Below, piece by piece: positions 36,338 through 43,747 of a stretch of 64,000 nt of DNA. Under the pieces are notes generated by a model, which made no database searches, had not been told where the DNA came from, and worked only from the letters and a program-made list of their open reading frames with translations. How positions within the stretch are numbered: position 1 is the stretch's first letter; the number at the start of each line of letters is the position of its first letter. Origin of the DNA: Candidatus Paraprochloron terpiosi LD05 (GTDB lineage: Bacteria; Cyanobacteriota; Cyanobacteriia; Cyanobacteriales; Prochloraceae); assembly GCA_018141785.1 (NCBI GenBank), contig CP073341.1, positions 248,001 through 312,000 of the forward strand, given 5' to 3'. A program made the translations under genes and the position numbers.

Positions 36338-37563
36338 TTACTTTAAAACTGCTACCTTATCCAATCGTTCCCAAGGCAAATCCAAATCGGTGCGGCCAAA
36401 ATGACCATAAGTAGCCACGTCTTGATAGAAGCGCCCTCCCCGAGCTGCTGGCAAACCCCGGAGATTGAAACTCTGAATAATCCCCGCAGGACGCAGTTCA
36501 AAATGCTTTTGCACCAACTCCAACAATCTCTCTTCAGGCACTTTCCCGGTACCGAAAGTGTCCACCATAATACTCACGGGACGAGCCACACCAATAGCAT
36601 AACTAACCTGCACCTCACATTTATCCGCTAAACCAGCAGCCACAATATTCTTAGCCACATAGCGACAAGCATAGGAAGCGCTCCTATCCACCTTAGTAGG
36701 GTCTTTTCCGGAGAAAGCCCCCCACCGTGACGAGCATAGCCCCCATAAGTATCTACAATAATCTTCCTCCCGGTCAAACCGGAATCCCCTTGTGGACCCC
36801 CAATGACAAATTTACCTGTGGGGTTGACCAAAAAGCGGGTGGAATCATCTGGTTTAACATCCAAATCCGCAAATACTCGCTGCACTACAGCTTCCCACAG
36901 GTCTTCCTTAATTTTCTTTTGCACTCCAGCTTCATGGGTAATATCCCCGATAGTTTCCTGATGCTGAGTAGAAATTAAGATAGTATCAATACCCACCGGA
37001 CGACCATCTTCATAGACTACCGTAACCTGAGTCTTCCCGTCAGGACCGAGATAGGGCAATTGAGCAGTTTTTCGCACCAAAGCCAATTGCCGAGCCAGAC
37101 GATGTGCTAAACTAATAGGCATGGGCATTAGTTCTGGGGTTTCATTACAAGCATAGCCAAACATCAGCCCTTGATCCCCAGCACCAATCTGATCCAACTC
37201 ATCTTCGCTGAGTTCTTCCCGTTGCTCTTGAGCGGAAAATACCCCTTGAGCGATATCGGGAGACTGCTTTTCTAATGCCACCAAGATGGCACAGCTATTA
37301 GCAGAGAAACCATTACTAGCATCGGTATAGCCAATTTCGGCAATTTGCTTCCGGGCCAAATCCACGTAATCTACCTCAACTTTGGAGGTGATTTCCCCAG
37401 TAATCAAGACCAAACCAGTATTGACAACCACCTCAGCAGCAACCCTACTTTGCTGGTCTTGAGAAAGGAGAGCATCTAAAATAGTGTCGGAAATGCGATC
37501 GCAAATTTTATCGGGATGGCCCTCTGTAACGGATTCGGAAGTAAATAAGTAGCGACTAGACAA
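36338..37563 (-). pseudogene. metK: S-adenosylmethionine synthetase with a one-base frameshift
   Basis: The 5' part (TTG start at 37561-37563, [19 protein letters not shown]) covers about 285 normal residues, including the [12 protein letters not shown] loop. After HGGG at the C6 run 36718-36723 the frame shifts to [10 protein letters not shown]. In the alternative frame the expected sequence continues without loss: [20 protein letters not shown] to the normal C-terminus ([11 protein letters not shown]). One extra G in the run (G7 on the coding strand) gives [19 protein letters not shown], an intact ~408-residue enzyme. MetK is normally essential, so a homopolymer sequencing error is the simplest explanation. 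Confidence 0.88.
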
Positions 37564-37617
37564 TTTTCTTTAATCCTATGGGAATAAATTGATATTCAAT
37601 GATAAGCGGTGGTTTTC

Positions 37618-37652
37618 AAAAAAAGAGGGTGACTGTGTGTCAACCCTCTTTT
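37618..37652 (-). terminator. intrinsic terminator downstream of rps1
   Basis: On the minus strand AAAGAGGGTTGAC and GTCACCCTCTTT pair around an ACACA loop (one bulge), followed by a run of seven T. It is a classical Rho-independent terminator placed 7 bp after the rps1 stop, separating rps1 from metK. Confidence 0.85.
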
Positions 37653-37658
37653 CCTTAA

Positions 37659-38642
37659 TTACTCAGAAGCTGAAGGTATTTCCTCTTCAGTTGGTAAAGC
37701 GGGAGGCGGTTCAAACTGTTCCTCATTCTTCCCTTCTGCTTCAGCCAGGAGTTTCTGACGATATTTCTCTGCCATTTCTTCCGCCTTCTCAAAAACCACC
37801 TCTCGATTTTTGAGCATATCCCCAGGTTCCGGTTCGATTTGTTTCGTGGAAAGAGAAATGCGACCCCGATCAGCATCCAAGTCAATAATCATCACTTTCA
37901 ATTCATCATTGACATTAAAAACACTGTGGGGGGTATCGATGTGATCGTGGGAAATTTCTGAGATATGAAGCAATCCGCTGACACCACCAATATCGATAAA
38001 AGCGCCATAGGGCTTAATTCCTCGTACCGAACCGGTAACCACTTCCCCTACTTCCAAACCATTCATCTTCCGCTCCACTAAAGCGCGACGATGGCTGAGA
38101 ACCAAGCGATTCCTTTCCTCATCCACTTCCAGGAATTTCAGAGGTAAATACTGTCCTAGTAAATCTTCTTTAGATTGACGGGTGCTAATGTGAGAACCGG
38201 GAATAAAGCCTCGCAAACCCTCAATGCGTACCAATGCTCCCCCACGATTAGTAGCAAAGACATCGGAACGCACCGTAGCATCTTCCGTTTGCAGCTGACG
38301 CACTCTTTCCCAAGCTCGCATATACTCGATCCGACGAATGGAAAGAGTTAATTGACCGTCTTCATTTTCATCGGTTAGAATGAAGAATTCTCTCGTCTCA
38401 TTTTGCTGTAAAACCTCAACTGGGTCATCCACCCGGTTGATTGACATTTCCTGGAGCGGAATGTATGCTGCTGTTTTAGCCCCAATGTCAATCAGAGCAC
38501 CTCTTGGTTCTAGACTAAATACAGTTCCGGGAACAATATCACCGGGACTAAAGTTGTAATCGTACTGGTCGAGAAGGGCAGCAAAATCATCGTGGGTAAA
38601 GCCTATATCTTTAGTCGTTTCTTTTTCTTTTGACGCTAGCAT
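37659..38642 (-). CDS. rpsA: 30S ribosomal protein S1
   Basis: A 327-residue S1 protein with three S1 RNA-binding domains: ~30-100 (YNFSPGDIVPGTVFSLEPRG), ~115-185 (GGALVRIEGLRGFIPGSHIS), and ~200-270 (GEVVTGSVRGIKPYGAFIDIGGVSGLLHISEIS). A glutamate-rich tail follows. Three domains is the usual cyanobacterial/chloroplast S1 size, shorter than the six-domain E. coli protein. It binds mRNA leaders on the small subunit. It follows nrdR on the same strand and ends at a strong terminator. Confidence 0.94.
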   Translation of the reverse strand: MLASKEKETTKDIGFTHDDFAALLDQYDYNFSPGDIVPGTVFSLEPRGALIDIGAKTAAYIPLQEMSINRVDDPVEVLQQNETREFFILTDENEDGQLTLSIRRIEYMRAWERVRQLQTEDATVRSDVFATNRGGALVRIEGLRGFIPGSHISTRQSKEDLLGQYLPLKFLEVDEERNRLVLSHRRALVERKMNGLEVGEVVTGSVRGIKPYGAFIDIGGVSGLLHISEISHDHIDTPHSVFNVNDELKVMIIDLDADRGRISLSTKQIEPEPGDMLKNREVVFEKAEEMAEKYRQKLLAEAEGKNEEQFEPPPALPTEEEIPSASE

Positions 38643-38814
38643 GTGGGTTTAATGTCCTCGGAATTATTTTATGAATTGCTATGCCTCCTGTTGCCTACAT
38701 AAACTTTTTACTGTGAAGCTGACAGTATTTTGAGTTCAAAGCTTTTCTACTTCAATGTTAGCATTCGTTATCCAAATATTGATAGTACATCTTCAAGGGG
38801 AGATGGCCAACTCT

Positions 38815-39081
38815 TTACTTTCTTCCTGTAGCCCCTGTTTTTTGGCAAGCCCGCATAATTCCCCGCAATAGTTTAGAGCGATCGAAAGATTCTCGAGAGC
38901 GATCCCGTTTAATGACGGTTATCGGTACAAATTCAATTCTTTCGTAGGTAGTAAAGCGGTGCTCGCAGCGCAAACACTCCCGGCGACGGCGAATACTCAA
39001 TCCCGCTTCAGTAGAACGGGACTCAAGAACCCTGCTTTCAGTATATTGACAATGAGGACAGTGCATGGGATTAAAAGCCAT
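38815..39081 (-). pseudogene. nrdR: transcriptional repressor NrdR, truncated
   Basis: The N-terminus is perfect Nrd[19 protein letters not shown] with the zinc-ribbon cysteines, [20 protein letters not shown], and the start of the ATP-cone ([20 protein letters not shown]). The protein then ends after KTGATGRK, 88 residues in all, against about 150-180 normally. None of the missing ATP-cone sequence appears in any frame of the 172 bp before rps1, so the 3' half is deleted. NrdR senses (d)ATP through that domain to repress ribonucleotide reductase. The remnant could still bind zinc but probably not nucleotide. Confidence 0.85.
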
Positions 39082-39148
39082 GAACTCCCTGTCATAGAGA
39101 CGGGAGTCTTCTGGCGATTGGAATCAAGAAATTGAACGAAGAAAAGAT

Positions 39149-39244
39149 TTACTTTTCAATGCGAGGGGGTTCGCGAAAGGCGATCGCAAAGAAAAGAACG
39201 GCCAGAGCCATAGTCAAAACCAAAATGTAAGCAACACTTTCCAT
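39149..39244 (-). CDS. psbT: photosystem II reaction centre protein T
   Basis: A 31-residue single-span protein, MESVAYILVLTMALAVLFFA at the start and IAFREPPRIEK at the end, matching PsbT exactly in length and layout. The one transmembrane helix spans ~4-23. PsbT sits at the PSII dimer interface and helps stabilise the QA/non-haem iron region. It lies 155 bp downstream of psbB on the same strand, the conserved psbB-psbT order. Confidence 0.97.
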   Translation of the reverse strand: MESVAYILVLTMALAVLFFAIAFREPPRIEK

Positions 39245-39339
39245 ATTTTTAAAATTCCTAACTGCTCTATGAGAGTTTATCAAAAATAACTTAGATCAAT
39301 ACTTAGATCAATAAAAAATATTCATTTTTCTCATGAAAG

Positions 39340-39374
39340 GACGGACACCGTCGATGACGCTGTCCGCCCTTGGC
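39340..39374 (-). terminator. hairpin between psbB and psbT
   Basis: On the minus strand AGGGCGGACAGCGTC and GACGGTGTCCGTCCT form a long imperfect stem with a three-base ATC loop, 25 bp after the psbB stop. Only short T runs follow, so it may act as an RNA-processing or attenuating hairpin that separates psbB from psbT messages. Confidence 0.7.
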
Positions 39375-39399
39375 AAAAAGCTAGTAGGTACCAACCAAT

Positions 39400-40932
39400 C
39401 TAAATTGGTTCTGTTCTGCGGCTTGTTTTGTCACCCACTTTCTGGAAGAAACCCCACTCCACTTGCTCTTCTTCGAGATCGGGATCGATACCAGCAAAGA
39501 CGTCCCGGTACAGAGTCCGAGAGCCGTGCCAAATATGACCAAAGAAGAATAGCAAGGCAAAGACAGCATGACCGAAAGTAAACCAGCCTCGGGTACTGGT
39601 GCGGAACACGCCGTCAGCGTTGGTAGTTTCTGTGTCGAACTCAAAGGGTTCCCCCAATTGAGCTTTACGGGCAAATTGCTTCACCGCAGGGGCATCTGTA
39701 AAAGTTTTGCCGTCCAGAGCGCCGCCATATAAACTAACGGTAACACCTGTTTGCTCGAAACTCAATTCCGACTCGGCACGACGGAAAGGAATGTCGGCGC
39801 GAACCACACCTTCTGAGTCAGTTAAGACAATGGGGAAGTTTTCAAAGAAGTTAGGCATGCGCCGCACAGTCAATTCCCGACCTTCTCCATCTTTAAAAAC
39901 CGGGTGTCCCAGCCAACCTTGGGCAATACCGTCCCCATTAATCATGGGACCGACGCGGAAGAGACCCCCTTTAGCGGGATTGTTGCCGATATAATCGTAA
40001 AATGCCAGTTTTTCGGGGATTTTTGCCCAAGCTTCTTCCAAGCTATCTCCTTGTGCCAGGTTAGCATCTACCCGACGCTGGATTTCTTGCTGGTAGTAGC
40101 CACTATCCCATTGATAGCGAGTGGGACCGAAGAGTTCTACGGGAGTGGCAGCAGAACCGTACCACATGGTTCCAGCCACCACGAAGGCAGCAAAGAAGAC
40201 AGCGGCAATACTGCTGGAAAGTACGGTCTCGATATTCCCCATACGCAGAGCGCGGTAGAGCCGCTCCGGCGGGCGCACACTGAGGTGGAATAAACCAGCT
40301 ATAATGCCCACGATACCAGCGGCGATGTGGTGAGCAACGATCCCCCCTGGGTTATAGGGATTGAAGCCCGACGGACCCCATTCTGGCGCTACTGCTTCCA
40401 TATGTCCCGTGAGACTATAAGGATCAGAAACCCAGGTTCCCGGACCCCAAAGACCTGTCAGGTGGAAAGCACCAAAGCCAAAGCAGAGTAGACCAGATAA
40501 GAACAGGTGAATGCCGAACATCTTGGGAAGATCTAGAGCCGGTTCCCCAGTGCGGGGATCCACAAACAGTTCCAAATCCCAGTATACCCAATGCCAGACT
40601 GCTGCTAAGAACAGCAAACCGGAAAGGACTATGTGAGCAGTGGCAACTCCTTCAAAGGACCAGAAACCAGGGTCAACGTTTGTTTCCCCCGTAATGCTCC
40701 AACCGCCCCAAGAACCGGTTACCCCTAAACGGGCCATGAAAGGCAGGACAAACATCCCTTGACGCCACATGGGGTTCAAAACCATATCGCTAGGATCAAA
40801 AATGGCTAGCTCGTACAGAGCCATTGAGCCTGCCCAGCCTGCTACTAAAGCCGTGTGCATCAGATGCACGGCTATCAGTCGTCCCGGATCGTTGAGAACA
40901 ACTGTATGTACTCGATACCAAGGTAGTCCCAT
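39400..40932 (-). CDS. psbB: photosystem II CP47 chlorophyll apoprotein
   Basis: A complete 510-residue CP47. It begins [20 protein letters not shown] and has six transmembrane helices carrying chlorophyll-binding histidines ([56 protein letters not shown]). The large lumenal loop E lies between helices 5 and 6 and the end is the typical [20 protein letters not shown]47 is the inner antenna that feeds excitation to the PSII reaction centre in the thylakoid. The ~285 bp upstream to 41217 contain no gene and should hold the promoter. Confidence 0.98.
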   Translation of the reverse strand: MGLPWYRVHTVVLNDPGRLIAVHLMHTALVAGWAGSMALYELAIFDPSDMVLNPMWRQGMFVLPFMARLGVTGSWGGWSITGETNVDPGFWSFEGVATAHIVLSGLLFLAAVWHWVYWDLELFVDPRTGEPALDLPKMFGIHLFLSGLLCFGFGAFHLTGLWGPGTWVSDPYSLTGHMEAVAPEWGPSGFNPYNPGGIVAHHIAAGIVGIIAGLFHLSVRPPERLYRALRMGNIETVLSSSIAAVFFAAFVVAGTMWYGSAATPVELFGPTRYQWDSGYYQQEIQRRVDANLAQGDSLEEAWAKIPEKLAFYDYIGNNPAKGGLFRVGPMINGDGIAQGWLGHPVFKDGEGRELTVRRMPNFFENFPIVLTDSEGVVRADIPFRRAESELSFEQTGVTVSLYGGALDGKTFTDAPAVKQFARKAQLGEPFEFDTETTNADGVFRTSTRGWFTFGHAVFALLFFFGHIWHGSRTLYRDVFAGIDPDLEEEQVEWGFFQKVGDKTSRRTEPI

Positions 40933-41217
40933 CGACTACGCTCCTCCTCTTGAAATTAAGGGTCTAGTAGACCGTTGTTTTCTTATCAATGTTAAAAATC
41001 CAACTTTAAAGAAGTGTAACTTTTCTTGGACTCTTTGGCAAGACTCCTTTACAATTATTGCCGCTGTCAGGGTGGGGTTCTTGGATCATCCCTCTTTGGC
41101 GATCAGGATTCAGATCTACCTGGATTGTCATTAGCGATCGCTCCCTCCTTGACTTACTACACATTTATATTAGGAATAATATTTTTTAGCTTAAAAATTT
41201 TTAATTTAACTTTTAAT
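40933..41217. other. intergenic region upstream of psbB
   Basis: No gene is visible. The region includes a HIP1 site (TTAGCGATCGCTCC near 41133). It lies between the psbB start and the 3' end of an unknown gene, both on the minus strand. No promoter element could be assigned with confidence. Confidence 0.4.
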
Positions 41218-41754
41218 TTATGTTAGTAATGTGGCTAGTAAGAGGTCTAATGCTGAGAGAACAGCAGCACCGACAAAAGTTATCCCAGACCAGTTAAGTC
41301 GTCTAGCTTTCCAATCTCTTAGTTTAACCAGGCTTTCAATAGCTCGATCATACTGATTGATAAAGAGTAACTTGTATTCATCTTCAGACAGCTCTAAGCA
41401 TTTTTTCACTTGCTCGGCTGGAGAAATTAGTAGATCATTTCCTCTTTTTTTGGGCAGAAGTGCTATAAGGCTAATTAGGGTTGAAGTAATTAGTAGTATC
41501 AAACTTAGAATTTTGAAGAGTGAACAGGAATAGCATGAAAGTGATATGCTCCAATGAGAGCTAGTTATTTCAAGAGACTGATCCGGCAGGTCGCCAACAA
41601 ATTTAATCAAAACAACGCTAAAACCTGTCACAGCACTGAGTTTGGTGTTGAAAACATTGATGCTGCTGTCCAGGTCTTTAATAGACTGCTGGGCATTCTC
41701 AAAAATAAGTGTTACAATCTGAGAGTAGCTTTTTTGAGTTGGTTGATTAATCAT
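41218..41754 (-). CDS. unknown three-helix membrane protein
   Basis: A 178-residue protein. Residues ~12-35 form an amphipathic helix (VTLIFENAQQSIKDLDSSIN). Hydrophobic segments lie at ~38-55 (KLSAVTGFSVVLIKFVGDLP), ~80-100 (FKILSLILLITSTLISLIAL) and ~155-178 at the C-terminus. The stretch between the second and third (EQVKKCLELSEDEYKLLFIN) is acidic and cytoplasmic-looking. The layout vaguely recalls the small membrane effectors of bacterial defence systems (SLATT/Pycsar-TM), but I cannot claim homology. Its ATG overlaps, on the opposite strand, the ATG of a microprotein gene (CATG, 41752-41755). Confidence 0.7.
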   Translation of the reverse strand: MINQPTQKSYSQIVTLIFENAQQSIKDLDSSINVFNTKLSAVTGFSVVLIKFVGDLPDQSLEITSSHWSISLSCYSCSLFKILSLILLITSTLISLIALLPKKRGNDLLISPAEQVKKCLELSEDEYKLLFINQYDRAIESLVKLRDWKARRLNWSGITFVGAAVLSALDLLLATLLT

Positions 41755-41923
41755 GCATAATACCTATAAAATAGAGTCCTCAGAACAGTCCCCACAATGG
41801 TTCCGCCAACAGTCCCCACAACAGAATACCTCTGGAAGCCAGAAAAGCAAACCACAGCGACCAAAAGCTCCTGATATCCAGTTTACAAGAACTTATAAGC
41901 GCAGAGCCGATTATAAGGACTGA
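41753..41923 (+). CDS. microprotein A, Q/S/P-rich with conserved C-terminal motif
   Basis: A 56-residue frame starting MHNTYKIESSEQSPQWFRQQ. The first half is glutamine/serine/proline-rich. The second half, SQKSKPQRPKAPDIQFTRTY then KRRADYKD, is nearly identical to that of a second copy 222 bp downstream. No family is recognised. It has no ribosome-binding site; the start codon lies in the start codon of the divergent membrane gene. Conservation of the C-terminal motif between copies, with differing N-termini, supports translation. It could still be chance duplication. Confidence 0.5.
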   Translation: MHNTYKIESSEQSPQWFRQQSPQQNTSGSQKSKPQRPKAPDIQFTRTYKRRADYKD

Positions 41924-41974
41924 TGGGTTAGTGTTATAATCTGAGAGTAGCTTTTTTGAGTTGGTTCATCAATC

Positions 41975-42133
41975 ATGTCTAATACAAATAACATACAGTC
42001 CTCACAAGAGTCCTCCCAAGAGTCCTCCCAACAGAATAGCTCTCAAAGCCAGAAAAGCAAGCCACAGCGACCAAAAGCTCCTGATATCCAGTTTACAAGA
42101 ACTTATCACCTCCGATATGATTCTAAGGACTGA
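41975..42133 (+). CDS. microprotein B, paralogue of microprotein A
   Basis: A 52-residue frame starting MSNTNNIQSSQESSQESSQQ, with a repeated QESS unit, then SQSQKSKPQRPKAPDIQFTR and TYHLRYDSKD. A clean TATAAT box at 41935-41940 is placed to start a leader of about 28 nt. The ~40 bp before the ATG duplicate the N-terminal coding region of the membrane gene at 41754, and on the minus strand they still read MIDEPTQKSYSQIITL. So the duplicated unit was [membrane gene start + microprotein]. Confidence 0.55.
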   Translation: MSNTNNIQSSQESSQESSQQNSSQSQKSKPQRPKAPDIQFTRTYHLRYDSKD

Positions 42134-42228
42134 TGGGTTTGAGCAATGAATCGAAGGACAAGCTTAGGAGCAATGCTTCTCGATGATACTGATTTAACAC
42201 TGGTGGGCAATGCCCACCCTACTGCACC

Positions 42229-42834
42229 ATGTGTAATTATAAAGTCTTAAAAGTAGATAAAAGTTATACTTTTGCAGACTATTTTAAACTCAAATTTGCA
42301 CCAGCTGATATTTTAGCAGACTTGGGGTGTGGCTTAGAACGGACAAAACTAGGGTTAATCTCTTATCAGGGTGAGTTACCTACCTTATTGGATTTACGAG
42401 AGCGTATTGAAGCGATTTTGCCTCATGTTACTTTAACTAGTGAAATGGCGAGGCGAGAGTTGTTGATTGCCCCTGTGGTAATAGAATTGATTCGCATGAC
42501 CGAGGCAGATCTTAACGTGGAATATGCTATCGAAGTCAATTCATACCTCAAAGGAGAACTTGATTATTATTTACATCGCAATCAAAATTTGCTGATTATC
42601 GAAGCTAAACAAGCTGATTTAACCCGTGGCTTCACACAACTTGCTGTGGAACTTATTGCTTTATCTCAATGGCTCGTATCGCGCACACCCTTGGTAGGTG
42701 CAGTGAGCACTGGAGATATTTGGCAATTTGGTCGATATTTACCGGCTCAACAGTTGGTTCAGCAAGATTTGGGTTTGCTGCGGGTACCTGAGGATTTGGA
42801 GATTTTGATGAGAATTTTGGTTAATTTACTGTGA
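42229..42834 (+). CDS. PD-(D/E)XK-like hypothetical protein
   Basis: A 201-residue protein common in cyanobacteria. The probable nuclease core is GELDYYLHRNQNLLIIEAKQ near 110-129: an aspartate, then an I-I-E-A-K motif on the next strand, followed by RGFTQLAVELIAL and a late GDIWQFGRYL strand. The N-terminal half is helical (RERIEAILPHVTLTSEMARR). Similar proteins resemble type I restriction R-subunit N-domains in fold but act alone. The upstream spacer carries the family-like palindrome GTGGGCAATGCCCACCCTAC (42202-42221). No function is known. Confidence 0.65.
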   Translation: MCNYKVLKVDKSYTFADYFKLKFAPADILADLGCGLERTKLGLISYQGELPTLLDLRERIEAILPHVTLTSEMARRELLIAPVVIELIRMTEADLNVEYAIEVNSYLKGELDYYLHRNQNLLIIEAKQADLTRGFTQLAVELIALSQWLVSRTPLVGAVSTGDIWQFGRYLPAQQLVQQDLGLLRVPEDLEILMRILVNLL

Positions 42835-42844
42835 AAACCCTGGT

Positions 42845-43063
42845 GTGCCTGTTGATGTTCTGATGCAACTTGCCAAAGATGCAGATGTTTCTGTGCGGGA
42901 GAAAGTTTTGAAAAATCCCCGTCTTTCCCCTTTACAGCGCTACCAAATGTTACTTTTGGGTACTGAGGCTGAAGAAATTGAACAAGCTAACAACCTACTG
43001 GCACGTCGCTCCCATAGCCTAACACACACCAGGGATTGTTTTGGCTCATGCCGTCAAAGTTAG
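42845..43063 (+). pseudogene. fragment of a leucine-rich-repeat-variant (LRV/HEAT-like) protein
   Basis: The frame has NPGVPVDVLMQLAKDADVSV at the start and REKVLKNPRLSPLQRYQMLL after it. This is one to two units of the variant repeat found in LRV proteins (pattern P-x-x-L-x-x-L-A-x-D-x-x-x-x-V-R-x-x-V-A-x-N-P). It has no good start codon (GTG at 42845 inside the repeat) and the end drifts into unrelated sequence. It looks like a leftover segment of a larger gene. Confidence 0.5.
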
Positions 43064-43542
43064 CATTCCACCACCCAAACGTCTTTCGTTTGGCCCTTCC
43101 AAAACAGCCGATACCGAATCAACGTTGGATTTGCATCTTTGCCACTGTACCTCAAGAAACTCCAGGTTATTATACGGAGCATGAAATGAAATGTGTAGCT
43201 TTGAGGCAAACCTACCCTCCTGAGGAGTCTTCAGAAGTTGAAACTAAAATTGCACAAATGCTCAAAGAATTTGTGCCCATTAAAACCTATGGTTGGTATG
43301 GCGGTGGATACGATAATATACATGATTACAAACTTATTTACGCAGTAGGCAATACTCATGATATAGCCATGGAGCAAGCATTATTCCAAGCAGGTCTTCG
43401 GTTTGAGTGCTTTGAATTAAGTGAACAACTCAACAGCTCCGATGAACTAGAAAACCAGGAGATTTCTGAACGGTTTGCCCACCTCAATCAATTTCTCAAG
43501 CAAACCTTTTCAGAAGTATTGCTCTACCGGATCTGCTTTTGA
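43048..43542 (+). CDS. hypothetical protein, unrecognised
   Basis: The ATG at 43048 gives about 164 residues; the frame is open a little further upstream. Notable segments are WICIFATVPQETPGYYTEHE, an aromatic/glycine-rich YGWYGGGYDNIHDYKLIYAV near 95-115, and an acidic C-terminal helix (ELSEQLNSSDELENQEISER). There is no signal peptide or membrane segment. The first ~30 residues may be read-through of repeat DNA. I do not recognise the family. Confidence 0.5.
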   Translation: MPSKLAFHHPNVFRLALPKQPIPNQRWICIFATVPQETPGYYTEHEMKCVALRQTYPPEESSEVETKIAQMLKEFVPIKTYGWYGGGYDNIHDYKLIYAVGNTHDIAMEQALFQAGLRFECFELSEQLNSSDELENQEISERFAHLNQFLKQTFSEVLLYRICF

Positions 43543-43668
43543 GACTACGAACATCTATACTTACTAGGTAACTCTAATTTTGACGACAAAGTTGGTATGG
43601 TTATCCGCAGCCAGTTTACCTTCAATCCATAGAACTAATATGCACCCTCAAACTCTACAACTTTTAGC

Positions 43669-43702
43669 AGTAGGTTGGGTTGAGGAACGAAACCCAACAG
43701 CG
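43669..43702. repeat. half of a family B element (GTAGGTTGGGTTGAGG)
   Basis: AGTAGGTTGGGTTGAGGAAC followed by GAAACCCAACAGCGCC, and then the palindrome GTGGGCAATGCCCACCCTAC at 43731-43750, which overlaps the 3' end of the cbiG-cobJ gene. Confidence 0.65.
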
Positions 43703-43747
43703 CCAAACCATCTAACCTACGGCTACGGATGGTGGGCAATGCCCACC

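Larger units (their letters stand above)
41712..42133. repeat. tandem duplication of about 220 bp carrying the microprotein gene
   Basis: Copy 1 starts at GTTACAATCTGAGAGTAGCT (41711) and copy 2 at GTTATAATCTGAGAGTAGCT (41933). Each continues TTTTTTGAGTTGGTT and then the microprotein frame, ending with AAGGACTGATGGGTT. The core encoding KPQRPKAPDIQFTRTY is almost base-identical; the 5' parts of the frames differ by substitutions and small indels. Confidence 0.85.
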
